NCBI RefSeq assembly: GCF_023757625.1
Contig: NZ_JALGBZ010000002.1
Location: forward strand, 558,001 to 622,000
Length of the DNA stretch: 64,000 bases
Direction of reading: 5' to 3'
From: Halomonas sp. S3-1-1
GTDB lineage: Bacteria; Pseudomonadota; Gammaproteobacteria; Pseudomonadales; Halomonadaceae
Shown: positions 20,163 through 29,521 of the stretch, piece by piece
Position numbering within the stretch: position 1 is the first letter of the stretch
How the letters are laid out: the number at the start of each line of letters is the position of its first letter
Program-made: the position numbers and the translations under genes
Notes under the pieces: model-generated
What the model was told of the DNA's origin: nothing
Seen by the model: only the letters and a program-made list of their open reading frames with translations
Database searches by the model: none

Positions 20163-23100
20163 TTAGAACTCACCGCTTTCCAGATTCAGACCGACCAAAA
20201 TGGGATCGTGGTCGGAGCTTCTAAACGCATCCGGCGCGTACAGGTTTGCATCCTGGCGGTCGCTGGTGAAATCGGTGTTGTAATCCAGTGCGCTCGCTTC
20301 GTCCGCGTTGATGTGCCAGGTCGTGGTGCCTGTGACTTGGGGAGCCAGCGACTCGCTTGCCAGCGCGTGGTCAAGCGAGCCCCAGAAACCGTCAAAGACG
20401 TAACTATAGTCTTCGTCGAGCAGCTCGAAGCCGCCATCGACCAATGTCGTGACGGGATCCTCCATGGCATAAGCGTTCAAGTCGCCCAGAATCAACACGT
20501 CCTGATCGCTGCTGCCGGTAGGATTGCTTGCCAGCCACTCCTTTAGCTCTTTCGCTGCCTCGACGCGGGTCGGGTTGTTGTTGCCTTGGCCATCTCCAAT
20601 GGCGTTCTCGTTATTGATCACGCTGCCCTTGGATTTGAAGTGGTTAACGACCACCGAGAACTGCTCACCGTTTTCATCGCTGAACGTCTGCATTACCGGC
20701 GGGCGATTGCCATAACCAAACGCGCCATCGATTTTGGTGGCGGCGGCGCCTTCGGGCGTGACCGCCTGGCTATTGTAGATAACGCCCACGGTGATGGCAT
20801 CGTCCCCGGCGCTGACGATATCGCCATTGGCATCCCGTGGAATACTGTACGCCCAGGTGACCCCTTCGATGCCTTTTTTTGCGTTGTCGGCGTTGAGCGC
20901 GTTGACCAAACTTGCCAGCGCGCTATCGTCGCCATAACCGTTGTTTTCGATCTCCATCAGCCCAAGCACATCAGCGCCGCTGGTGTTGATCGCTTCGACG
21001 ATCTTGGCTTCCTGACGGGCGAATTCTTCGGCGTTGTCGGCACCTCGCGGCGAATGCGTGGTGCCATCCAGTGTGCGCGTGGATTGGCCGCTATCACCCA
21101 GCGTATTGAAGTAGTTGAGCACGTTGAACGAGCCTACCTTGACCGTTGCATCGCCCAGCGCATCCGCATCCGGCATTGCCGGGCGCTCCGTGCCTTGAAA
21201 GTCCAGGCCGTCCACGTTTTGCACTTTCCAGTCGTCGAAGCTGAAATCCAGCACGCCTTCGAGCGTGTCCAGCGTGTCACCGCCGCGTAGCGGATTATCC
21301 GCCGAAAGCTCCTCGCCGTTTCGTCCGAAAATGACCGGGTCCGGATTTTGAGCCGAATTGGCGTCATCAAGCTTGATGGTGCGTGCATCGGCGTCGTCAA
21401 GCCACGCCTGATAGCCCTCGACGCTCGGCGCGTTGACCTCGGTGAACTGCTCCAGACGCCCGCCCGCGGAAAGCGTGACGGTGCCGTAACGGCCTAGCTC
21501 ATAAAGCTCGGTGACGACCAGCGGCTGGCCGTCCATCGCTTCGATGGCGACGCGCATGCCCTCGAACGCTTCCAACCCCTGCTTATTGATGAACGGAAGC
21601 TTGATGACCTTGCTTTGCGGCAGGGGCTGATCGTGTTGAAGAATCTTCAGACTCGAACTGTCGGCGGTCAGCTGGGTTTTGTCGTAATACTCTGACACCG
21701 TGCCGCCGATTCGAATTTGATCGCCGGCCGAAAGCGTAGCCAGCCATTCAGCGCTGCCGCTACCGGCGTAGACGAAGATTCCCTCCGATGTGTTCGGGTT
21801 ATCGTCGTTGTCTGCGTCCTCCTCCTGCAGGAAGAAGCCGTCAAGACCAGGTGTCACCATGGTGACGATCGCTTCCAGCGTGACGCTTTCGCCGTCCAGC
21901 GAGCTGGTACCGCTTTCACCTTGTACCGTCGAGATCAGAGTAAGCGCGACCTCGGGCTCGACCGCCGCACCCGGCGAGGCGAGGGCGGGCACATCATTAG
22001 CGTCACCTCCCAATGCGTTGGAGGGGAGCGCACCTTCTTCATCCGACTGTGTAAAGGCTTGGCGGTCGACGTTCCAGGACGCCGCATCGTAGTCAGACGT
22101 ATCCGGGTAGGCTTCGAAACCAATGCGGTTGCCATCGATACGCGGGTCGCCTTGCCAAAGCGTGACCGCATCGCCGCCGCTGCCAAGGCCCGCGGCGTCA
22201 TCGGCGAAACCGATCTTGAGCGACTCGATACCGCCCAAATTGCTCCAGGCGGTGCGGAACTCGGCGACCGCCTCAACACCGCCGTCAACGATAACGATGG
22301 CGGATTCCCCCGGCGCCAGCGTGGTCAGCCCTTCGATGCGCACGGCATCCTGAGGCGAGGCGCTGTCATCGTCGTAGTAAAGCGGTGAGCTGGTGAAATC
22401 CAGCGTCTCATCGGAGCGGTTGGTGATTTCGAACCAGTCTTCGGTGATGTCCGAGCCGGATTGGCCGGGCCAGATTTCGGTGATCGCAAGTCCGATATCG
22501 GCCTCGCCCGGTACGTAGGGCGTTTCCATGGTGCCGATGCGGAAGGTCTGAGTCAGCCCTTCCGGCATGGCATTACTGGCGAATTCCCAGTTATCGGGGT
22601 TGCCGATGGCTGTCAAAAGCTCCTCGGCGGTGCCGTAGCCGTCGCTATTAAAGGCGGCGTTACGTACCTGGCCGACCGCGACCGCGGTAACACCCTCTTC
22701 CAAACCCGAGGGCAGGCCGGAGTCGTTGGAGCTTGAAGCTGTTTCCTGCCACTCGCCGCTATTGGTTTGCACCGCGTAGATAAATGAGGGATCGATGTCT
22801 TCGCCGACGAAAGCGATGACCTGGTCACCGCTGGTCGACAGATTGAAGCCGTTGTTACCCACGGCTGGGCTGTTGGCGTTGGTGAACTGATCGGCGTTTT
22901 CGAGAGCAGAGATTACCGTACCCGGGGCCACGCCGCCTTCCGGGGCGGTCCATTTGACGGCGCCTTCATTGGCACGAAAGCCATCCCCCTGCCAGCCGGA
23001 ATCGGTAAAGGTAATCTCGGCGCCTTCAGCGATACCCCTGAGCGCAACGAACTGGAACTCTTTGTCGCTGCCGCTGACCGCGATGATAGCGATATCCCCG

Positions 23101-24941
23101 GGGCGAGGGGTCGTATCTGGCAGGGCATCAAAGGCGATATCGAGGCCGATGAATTGCTGCTGAGCGTCCGGGAGATCCTTGGATTCGCGGCCATCTTCGA
23201 ACCAGTCGACAGTGCCGCTATCGAACAGCACGCTCGCGGAGACGCCTTCATCGCTGACCGCGATATCGAAAAGCGCTTCGGGCTTGGCGCCAATAGCCCC
23301 GGGAATCGTGTTGAGATCGACGCCTTCGATTTCACGCACCGCGTGATCGCCGTCCCAGAAATACAGGCTAAAACCGGTTTCCAAACTGTCGTCTTCCGGG
23401 CCGGCCAGAATCAGGTAGCCCTGATCGCCGGCGGGCTCGATGGCACGCACCGCGCGGCCGTCCAAATCCAGGCGAAGCGGGGTGCCGAAGCCGGCCTCTG
23501 ACGCCGAGCCGTTAACGAGTTCGACGGCGTTATCGACCGGGATAAGCTGCGCAAAGCCGTCATCCAGCGGAGCGCGTAGTCCAAGATAGAGCGCGTCGTC
23601 GATGAACACCGCGCCTTCGACGTTGATGCCCAGGTCGAGCTTCAGCGCGCTTTCGCCAAGCCCGTGGCCATTGCCTCTGTCCCAGCTCAAAAGCTGCTCA
23701 CTGAGATCCGTGAACTGACCGACCACGTTGATCTCGAGATCGTCGCCGCTGCCGGTAACCTCGGTTGCGAACACCATCGAGCGCTGGCCGCTCTGGTGCG
23801 AGCCCAGCCAGTATTGAACTCCTTGATGAGTCGCCACAGCTTCGAGGTCCGCTTCCTGGCCCTCGCTTAGGCCAAGTGCTTGATTGAGGTTGAACGACTT
23901 GACCGGCTCGCCCCCAGCGTCGCGATCATAAAGACGAAGGATCTGGTCCTCATCGTCGGCGACCAGCATGAGCGTTTCGCTAATAGCGACGGCGGCGGAA
24001 GCGTCGGACGCGCCCTGGAAGTAGCGTTCGCCGAGTTGAAAACCGGGCTGTGGCGTCTGTTCGGGCTCTTCGGGCTCCTCAACTGGCTCCTCTGGCTCTT
24101 CAACTGGCTCTTCGGGTTCTTCGATCGGCTCCTCAGGCTCCTCGATCGGTTCTTCTGGTTCTTCGATTGGCTCCTCAGGCTCCTCGATCGGCGCTTCAGG
24201 CTCCTCGATCGGTTCGTCGGGTTCCTCGATCGGCGCTTCGGGCTCCTCGGTTGGCTCGTCGGGCTCTTCGACCGGTGCATCGGGTTCTTCAGTCGGTTCC
24301 CCAGGCTCTTCTATTGGAGCTTCGGGTTCCTCGACCGGCTCGTTGGGCTCTTCGGGAGTCTCGGCTTCATTTTCGATACGGCGTGTGATATCGCCCAACA
24401 CTGTTTCGAAGTCGGCACCGGAGGCATCAACGTTACTCAAGGCAGAAAGCGTTTGAGCAGACTTTAGCTGCTGGCTTTCATGGCTTTGAGCCAATGTTTG
24501 CGCAACGTCCACCCTGGAGACGCCCGAGGCGAACTGGGCAAGCCAAAAATCGGTGCTTTCGGCATCCGGCGAGCGCCCCAAAAAGGTCGAGTAGGCCTGG
24601 TTCAACCAGATCGTCGAATCCTGATTGGCGATCGACTCAAACTCCGCAGAGCTTCGCAGGCTGGCGGCGATCTCATCGATGCTTAACCCTTGGCGGTGCA
24701 TGTCGACCCAGTAAGTGAGGCCGTCGATGTCGGCGGGGCGTAGCAGGTACGTTTTGTAAAGGTCGACGATCGGCTGAATAGCGCTATCGAACTCGTTGCC
24801 CATCATCAGGTTCTGCGCGACGCCGCCGGTATCGAGCGTGCCGTTTTCCAACAGCTCGACCCAATAGCTCAACCCGGCTTCATCGGGTTCACGCAGTAAA
24901 AGCGTTTGATAAAGCGACGTAACGATCGTTTGATATTCCAT
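20163..24941 (-). CDS. Giant extracellular nuclease with N-terminal DUF4214 repeats
   Basis: A predicted secreted DNase/phosphodiesterase of 1592 residues. Order: three DUF4214-like repeats (about 5-165; LYQTLLLREPDEAGLSYW is the first core), a Pro-Glu linker (about 190-295), a beta-propeller-like region (300-590), a surface-associated beta domain (605-790), a lamin-tail-like domain (815-930), an OB-fold region (990-1090) and a C-terminal endonuclease/exonuclease/phosphatase domain (about 1260-1592). Catalytic blocks are visible: FNVLN, LMEIENN, NHFKSKGS, LGDLNAY and SSDHDP. The C-terminal half resembles ExeM/NucH-type nucleases. No Sec signal peptide is present, which suggests type I export. 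It is divergent from a nucleotidase-like gene. Confidence 0.88.
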   Translation of the reverse strand: MEYQTIVTSLYQTLLLREPDEAGLSYWVELLENGTLDTGGVAQNLMMGNEFDSAIQPIVDLYKTYLLRPADIDGLTYWVDMHRQGLSIDEIAASLRSSAEFESIANQDSTIWLNQAYSTFLGRSPDAESTDFWLAQFASGVSRVDVAQTLAQSHESQQLKSAQTLSALSNVDASGADFETVLGDITRRIENEAETPEEPNEPVEEPEAPIEEPGEPTEEPDAPVEEPDEPTEEPEAPIEEPDEPIEEPEAPIEEPEEPIEEPEEPIEEPEEPIEEPEEPVEEPEEPVEEPEEPEQTPQPGFQLGERYFQGASDASAAVAISETLMLVADDEDQILRLYDRDAGGEPVKSFNLNQALGLSEGQEADLEAVATHQGVQYWLGSHQSGQRSMVFATEVTGSGDDLEINVVGQFTDLSEQLLSWDRGNGHGLGESALKLDLGINVEGAVFIDDALYLGLRAPLDDGFAQLIPVDNAVELVNGSASEAGFGTPLRLDLDGRAVRAIEPAGDQGYLILAGPEDDSLETGFSLYFWDGDHAVREIEGVDLNTIPGAIGAKPEALFDIAVSDEGVSASVLFDSGTVDWFEDGRESKDLPDAQQQFIGLDIAFDALPDTTPRPGDIAIIAVSGSDKEFQFVALRGIAEGAEITFTDSGWQGDGFRANEGAVKWTAPEGGVAPGTVISALENADQFTNANSPAVGNNGFNLSTSGDQVIAFVGEDIDPSFIYAVQTNSGEWQETASSSNDSGLPSGLEEGVTAVAVGQVRNAAFNSDGYGTAEELLTAIGNPDNWEFASNAMPEGLTQTFRIGTMETPYVPGEADIGLAITEIWPGQSGSDITEDWFEITNRSDETLDFTSSPLYYDDDSASPQDAVRIEGLTTLAPGESAIVIVDGGVEAVAEFRTAWSNLGGIESLKIGFADDAAGLGSGGDAVTLWQGDPRIDGNRIGFEAYPDTSDYDAASWNVDRQAFTQSDEEGALPSNALGGDANDVPALASPGAAVEPEVALTLISTVQGESGTSSLDGESVTLEAIVTMVTPGLDGFFLQEEDADNDDNPNTSEGIFVYAGSGSAEWLATLSAGDQIRIGGTVSEYYDKTQLTADSSSLKILQHDQPLPQSKVIKLPFINKQGLEAFEGMRVAIEAMDGQPLVVTELYELGRYGTVTLSAGGRLEQFTEVNAPSVEGYQAWLDDADARTIKLDDANSAQNPDPVIFGRNGEELSADNPLRGGDTLDTLEGVLDFSFDDWKVQNVDGLDFQGTERPAMPDADALGDATVKVGSFNVLNYFNTLGDSGQSTRTLDGTTHSPRGADNAEEFARQEAKIVEAINTSGADVLGLMEIENNGYGDDSALASLVNALNADNAKKGIEGVTWAYSIPRDANGDIVSAGDDAITVGVIYNSQAVTPEGAAATKIDGAFGYGNRPPVMQTFSDENGEQFSVVVNHFKSKGSVINNENAIGDGQGNNNPTRVEAAKELKEWLASNPTGSSDQDVLILGDLNAYAMEDPVTTLVDGGFELLDEDYSYVFDGFWGSLDHALASESLAPQVTGTTTWHINADEASALDYNTDFTSDRQDANLYAPDAFRSSDHDPILVGLNLESGEF
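24060..24375 (-). repeat. Pro-Glu linker repeat (EEPEEPI-type)
   Basis: Roughly 100 residues of E-E-P-x units (EEPEEPI, EEPEAPI, EEPDEPT) connect the DUF4214 block to the enzymatic part of the nuclease. The unit is imperfect at DNA level. Such linkers are usually stiff and extended, giving reach between an anchor and a catalytic head. Confidence 0.88.
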
Positions 24942-25059
24942 CGAGAAAGCCCTTGCAGCAGTTACGCAGGAGTTGGAAAAACGAAAAAAATAATTTCCGT
25001 TTTTATTGCTCTAAGGTTTCTAGTTGTTACCAGTAAGTGAAATAACGTATCGCTTTAAT

Positions 25060-25077
25060 ATGGCGATATCGTGACGC
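25060..25077 (-). promoter_or_regulatory. Weaker Pho box-like element facing the nuclease
   Basis: On the minus strand GCGTCAC, GATA, TCGCCAT has the 7-4-7 layout of a PhoB site and resembles the plus-strand element. The following -10 candidate (TACGTT near 25044-25049) is poor. Confidence 0.35.
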
Positions 25078-25164
25078 GATCGTGTGGGTTTTATTTCAAG
25101 CGGATGAATATCAAAGCATTCTCCGCCGTATGGTTAGGTGTGTATCGAACGAGATTTATCGAAA

Positions 25165-25199
25165 GCGTCATCTTTTCGTCATTGTTGGCTCGCTAATAT
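25165..25199 (+). promoter_or_regulatory. Pho box-like element and -10 for the nucleotidase gene
   Basis: GCGTCAT (25165-25171), CTTT, TCGTCAT (25176-25182): two 7-base direct repeats with a 4-base spacer, each matching the GTCAT core of CTGTCAT. TAATAT follows at 25194-25199, 11 bp downstream, the distance typical of PhoB-activated promoters. Confidence 0.55.
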
Positions 25200-25269
25200 C
25201 TCTTTGCTTTGTAAGTTCGCTTGGCCAACCGCCGCTAAAAACCGCTACTAAAAATTGAAGGGATCGAAC

Positions 25270-27606
25270 ATGAGCAACTTTCAGCTACAGCTTCTGCACG
25301 CCTCGGATATGGAAGGGGGTGGGGGCGATCTACTAAATGCGCCGAACTTCATCTCGATAGTCGATCATCTGGAAGATCAGTACGCTAATAGCCTGTTTGT
25401 GAGCTCGGGCGATCTGGTTTTGCCGGGGCCTTACCTGAACGCGGCGGCGGAAGAGAGCTTGCAGTCGGCCTTTCAAACGGCGGTGGAAGATGTGTATGGG
25501 CTGGAAGCGGGCTCCATGGGCGGTATAACAGCCGCATCGGGCCGTGTCGAGACGCTATTGATAGACTTGATCGACGCTGCAGCCGTTGCTCTTGGTAACC
25601 ACGAATTCGACCTGGGCACGGGGTTGATTGCCGACATGATCGCGCCGGTCACTAACGGCGACAGCGCTGCGGATGTCGAGTGGCTGGGGGCTCAATTCCC
25701 CTATCTTTCCGCCAACCTGGACTTCTCCAACGATGTGGCGCTCAGCGGCCTGGCAACCAACGAAATTTTTTCCAGCGAAGCGTTTCAGTCCACGCTGGAG
25801 GAAGTGTTAGCCGGTGCCGATAAGCCCAAGCTTGCGCCGGCGGTCATTGCTGAAAGCGGTGGTGAGCAAATTGGTATTATTGGTATCACGACGCAGATCC
25901 TCGAGAGCATCTCATCTACGGGCGATGTCGATGTCATTACCGGTGGACGCAACGACATGCAGGAGCTGGCGGGTGTGATTCAGCCGGTGATCGACGAGCT
26001 CGAGGCGCGTGGTGTCAACAAGATCATCTTAAGCTCGCACCTGCAGCAGATTCAGTTCGAAGAAGAGCTTGCCACGCTGCTGGATGGTGTGGATGTCGTG
26101 ATTGCGGGGGGGTCTAATACTCTGCTCGCCAATGAGCAGGATATCGACCGTGGTCTTTTCCCCGGCGCCGGCGAGCCTTACAAGTCCTACCCGATCCTGA
26201 CCCAGGATGCCTCCGGTAATGACGTCGTGGTCATTAATACTGATGCGGGCTGGCGCTACGTGGCGCAACTCGTGGTCGAATTTGATGAAAACGGCAACAT
26301 CATTCCTGAGTCGATTGACCCGGCGACCTCTGGTATTTACGCCTCTACCGACGAGCAGGTCGAAGCGCTATGGGGCAGCCTCGAGGCCGCGTTTGCAGAA
26401 GGCACCAAGGGGCAGGTTGCACAAGATTTGGTCGGTGCTGTCGGTGATTTCGTCGAAGTGCAGGATGGCAATATTCTGGGGCTCACCGATGTTTACTTGA
26501 ACGGTGACCGAGGTACAGTGAGAACCGAAGAGTCCAACCTTGGTAACCTGACGGCTGACGCCAATCTCTGGTATGCCAAACAGGTCGACAGCGATGTCAT
26601 GGTCTCTTTCAAAAATAGTGGCGGCATCCGCGAGCCCATTGGTGACGTCGTGGTGCAAGGGGGCGATAGCGAGCCCAGTTACCAGCCGCCGGGTGCGAAT
26701 CCGGCAATCGGTAAGCCGGAAGGCGGCGTATCCCAGCTCGATGCTGGCTCGGCGCTACGCTTCAATAATGACCTTGCCATTTTGACGCTGACGCGTAGCA
26801 CGCTGCTGGATGTGCTCGAGCATGCCGTCGCAGCTTCTGCGCCGAATGTCACCGCCGGTCAGTTTGCCCAAGTGGGCGGTATCCAGTACAGCTTCGACTG
26901 GGAGCAGCCCGCCGGAGAGCGCATTCAAAGCGCCGCTATCTTGAACGATGATGGTCAGATTCACGATGTTCTGGTCGCCAACGGCCGTTTGGTGGGTAAC
27001 GCCGAAGAGAGTGTGAAGGTGGTCACGCTTGGCTTTATGGCTGATGGTGGCGATGACTACCCGCTCGAGGGCAACTATCTCGACCGCGTCGATCTTGTCG
27101 AAGCCTATGACCTGGATGGTAAGTTCGACTTCGCCGACAAAGGTACCGAGCAGGACGCCTTTGCCGAGTACATGGGGGCGATGTACAGCGAAACGCCTTT
27201 TAATGAAGCCGAAACACCGGTCGGTGAAGATACGCGCATTCAAAATCTGGCTTTCCGCGACGATGCCGTGCTCGGCGATACGGTCGACCCGCTGCTACGC
27301 CTGTACGATGCCGCTTTTGATCGCGAAGCGGACGGTACCGGCTTGGGCTACTGGCTTGACGTCAGCGAAACCGCAGGGCTTGGTGATATCGCCAACAGTT
27401 TCGTAGCTTCCCGGGAGTTTGCGGCTCAGAACTCCGGCATTCAAAATGATGCGTTCATTGAACTGATGTACACTAACGTACTCCAACGCGAATCGGATGC
27501 GGCCGGCAAGCAATACTGGCTCGATGAGATGGCTAATGGAGTCGATCAAGGCAACGTAATGGTTGGCTTCATAGAGTCCGAGGAGAGCATGATGCTGTTT
27601 GGATAA
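25270..27606 (+). CDS. 5'-nucleotidase-like metallophosphoesterase with C-terminal DUF4214
   Basis: A 778-residue predicted exoenzyme of the UshA/5'-nucleotidase family. The two-metal site is seen in LHASDMEGG, SSGDLV, GNHEFD and SSHLQQ. A nucleotidase C-terminal domain follows (about 400-660, with LTLTRSTLLDVLEHAV). Residues about 670-775 carry two DUF4214-like cores (LYDAAFDREADGTGLGYW and MYTNVLQRESDAAGKQYW). No signal peptide: the catalytic domain starts within ten residues of the ATG, so Sec export is unlikely. ATG 25270 has AAGGGA 5-6 bp upstream; an upstream TTG at 25255 is less likely. The type I secretion genes begin 150 bp downstream. A role in releasing phosphate and nucleosides from extracellular nucleotides is inferred. 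Confidence 0.88.
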   Translation: MSNFQLQLLHASDMEGGGGDLLNAPNFISIVDHLEDQYANSLFVSSGDLVLPGPYLNAAAEESLQSAFQTAVEDVYGLEAGSMGGITAASGRVETLLIDLIDAAAVALGNHEFDLGTGLIADMIAPVTNGDSAADVEWLGAQFPYLSANLDFSNDVALSGLATNEIFSSEAFQSTLEEVLAGADKPKLAPAVIAESGGEQIGIIGITTQILESISSTGDVDVITGGRNDMQELAGVIQPVIDELEARGVNKIILSSHLQQIQFEEELATLLDGVDVVIAGGSNTLLANEQDIDRGLFPGAGEPYKSYPILTQDASGNDVVVINTDAGWRYVAQLVVEFDENGNIIPESIDPATSGIYASTDEQVEALWGSLEAAFAEGTKGQVAQDLVGAVGDFVEVQDGNILGLTDVYLNGDRGTVRTEESNLGNLTADANLWYAKQVDSDVMVSFKNSGGIREPIGDVVVQGGDSEPSYQPPGANPAIGKPEGGVSQLDAGSALRFNNDLAILTLTRSTLLDVLEHAVAASAPNVTAGQFAQVGGIQYSFDWEQPAGERIQSAAILNDDGQIHDVLVANGRLVGNAEESVKVVTLGFMADGGDDYPLEGNYLDRVDLVEAYDLDGKFDFADKGTEQDAFAEYMGAMYSETPFNEAETPVGEDTRIQNLAFRDDAVLGDTVDPLLRLYDAAFDREADGTGLGYWLDVSETAGLGDIANSFVASREFAAQNSGIQNDAFIELMYTNVLQRESDAAGKQYWLDEMANGVDQGNVMVGFIESEESMMLFG

Positions 27607-27672
27607 AGCGTTTAGCTAAACGTTCCTCTCCCCAAGAGTTTGCTACGCTCTTCGGCTCGAGCCCGCAAACGC

Positions 27673-27702
27673 AACGCCCCTACCCCTGGCAGGGGCGTTT
27701 CT
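27673..27702 (+). terminator. Intrinsic terminator after the nucleotidase-like gene
   Basis: AACGCCCCT and AGGGGCGTT pair around a 9-base loop, followed by a short T-rich stretch. It separates the exoenzyme from the secretion operon. Confidence 0.75.
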
Positions 27703-27759
27703 GTTATGCTTCCGCGATTCTAACTCGCGTGATTTTATTGATTTTACGGTGACCCCTCC

Positions 27760-29520
27760 ATGGCAAATCAACAGGAAGCAACGGATCTACAGCGTGCTCT
27801 GAGCGCCTGTAAAGGTTCGTTCGTGTCGGTGGGCTTTTTCAGTATGTTTGTCAATCTACTGATGCTTGTCCCACCGATGTACATGCTCCAAGTCTATGAT
27901 CGCGTTTTAACCACCCGAAGTTTTGACACCTTGTTAATGTTGACGCTGGTAGTCGTCTTTCTCTTTATGGTCATGGGTGGGCTGGAATTAGTAAGATCCC
28001 GCATGCTGGTGAGAATCGGTAACCGCTTGGATACTACGATCAACCAGCGCCTTTACAGCGCCATGTTTCGGCGCAGCCTGGTAGCTTCGGGTGCTCAAAG
28101 TGCTCAGCCGCTAAATGACTTGACCAGTTTGCGTCAGTTTTTAACAGGCAACGGGTTGTTTGCATTCTTCGATGCGCCTTGGGTGCCAATTTATCTGGGA
28201 ATTTTGTTTGTTTTCCACCCTTGGCTCGGTATTTTCGCTACCTGCGCAGGTATCATTTTATTTGTCTTGGCGGTCGTCAACGAAAAATCGACTAAAAAGC
28301 TTTTAGCTGAAGCTAATAGCGAACAAATTCAGGCACAGAATCTGGCGAACTCCAATCTGCGAAATTCGGAAGTGCTTCACGCCATGGGTATGCTGCCTGG
28401 CATTATGGGGCGCTGGTCCAAACGCCATCACGAGTTTCTAGCCAAACAATCCCAAGCCAGTGACCGCGCTGGCGCTTTGACCAATACGTCCAAGGTATTG
28501 CGTCTGATGTTTCAGTCGCTGATTCTTGGTCTGGGTGCTTTGCTGGTCCTCAATGGCGATATGAGTCCGGGTATGATGATTGCCGGCTCGATTTTGATGG
28601 GGCGCGCGCTCGCGCCTATCGATCAGATGATCGGCGGCTGGAAAGGGTTTGTGGCAGCCCGGGGAGCTTATAGCCGTTTGAACGACCTGCTCGAGCAAAT
28701 CCCCAGCGAAGATCGGCACATGCCGCTACCTGCCCCACAAGGCGTTATCGATCTCGAAAACGTTGCCGCCGCGCCTCCTGGATCGCGTATGGCAACGATT
28801 CGTGGAATCAACTTCAGCGTCGCCCAGGGCGAGCACGTCGGTATCATTGGCCCTAGCGCTGCGGGCAAGTCAACACTTGCTCGGGTACTGCTGGGTATTT
28901 GGCCAACTCAGATTGGTGACGTGCGTCTGGATGGCGGCGAAATCAATCAGTATAACCGCGATGAGCTTGGCCCCTATATTGGCTATCTACCCCAGGATAT
29001 CGAGCTTTTCGATGGCACAATCAGTGAAAATATTGCTCGCTTTGGCCAAGTCAGCCCCGAGAAAGTGGTAGCGGCGGCCAAAAAAGCGGGCGTTCACGAA
29101 ATGGTTCTTGAACTTTCCAATGGCTATGACACCGTCATTTCTTCTAATAGCGGTGCATTGTCAGGAGGGCAGCGTCAGCGCCTGGGGCTGGCGCGTGCGC
29201 TCTACGGCAATCCAGTTTTGGTGGTGCTGGACGAACCCAACGCCAATCTCGATGATGCCGGCGAACGTGCCTTGAGTGACGCCATTGCTAGCCTGAAACG
29301 GGAAGGCACTACGCTGTTTGTGATCAGCCACCGCACCAGCGTGCTCAAGTCTATGGATAAACTATTGGTCATGAAAGAGGGGCAAGTGAGCATGTTTGGT
29401 CCAAGAGACCAGGTACTTGCCCAGTTTGCCAAAAAATCGCGCCCCCAGGTAAGCCAGCAGAGCTCGACACGTCTCTCTGCGATTTCTGGCGGTCGCAACG
29501 GTGGCAGCGAGGAGTCGTAG
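27760..29520 (+). CDS. Type I secretion ABC transporter (PrtD/RsaD-like)
   Basis: The inner-membrane ATPase and permease of a type I secretion system, 586 residues. Membrane segments about 25-300 form one exporter domain, then an ABC domain with Walker A GPSAAGKST, signature LSGGQRQRLGLARAL and Walker B LVVLDEPNANLD. It has no N-terminal C39-like peptidase domain, which places it with PrtD/AprD/RsaD exporters of RTX proteases and S-layer proteins and apart from LapB/HlyB-type exporters. First gene of a three-gene exporter operon, probably continuing into polysaccharide genes. The nearby DUF4214 proteins are likely cargo by context. Confidence 0.93.
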   Translation: MANQQEATDLQRALSACKGSFVSVGFFSMFVNLLMLVPPMYMLQVYDRVLTTRSFDTLLMLTLVVVFLFMVMGGLELVRSRMLVRIGNRLDTTINQRLYSAMFRRSLVASGAQSAQPLNDLTSLRQFLTGNGLFAFFDAPWVPIYLGILFVFHPWLGIFATCAGIILFVLAVVNEKSTKKLLAEANSEQIQAQNLANSNLRNSEVLHAMGMLPGIMGRWSKRHHEFLAKQSQASDRAGALTNTSKVLRLMFQSLILGLGALLVLNGDMSPGMMIAGSILMGRALAPIDQMIGGWKGFVAARGAYSRLNDLLEQIPSEDRHMPLPAPQGVIDLENVAAAPPGSRMATIRGINFSVAQGEHVGIIGPSAAGKSTLARVLLGIWPTQIGDVRLDGGEINQYNRDELGPYIGYLPQDIELFDGTISENIARFGQVSPEKVVAAAKKAGVHEMVLELSNGYDTVISSNSGALSGGQRQRLGLARALYGNPVLVVLDEPNANLDDAGERALSDAIASLKREGTTLFVISHRTSVLKSMDKLLVMKEGQVSMFGPRDQVLAQFAKKSRPQVSQQSSTRLSAISGGRNGGSEES

Positions 29521-29521
29521 G

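Larger units (their letters stand above)
24942..25269. promoter_or_regulatory. Divergent control region of the two phosphate-scavenging exoenzymes
   Basis: A 328-bp AT-rich region without a gene, holding the promoters of the nuclease (minus) and nucleotidase-like protein (plus). It contains two Pho box-like elements, one on each strand, listed separately. Confidence 0.7.
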
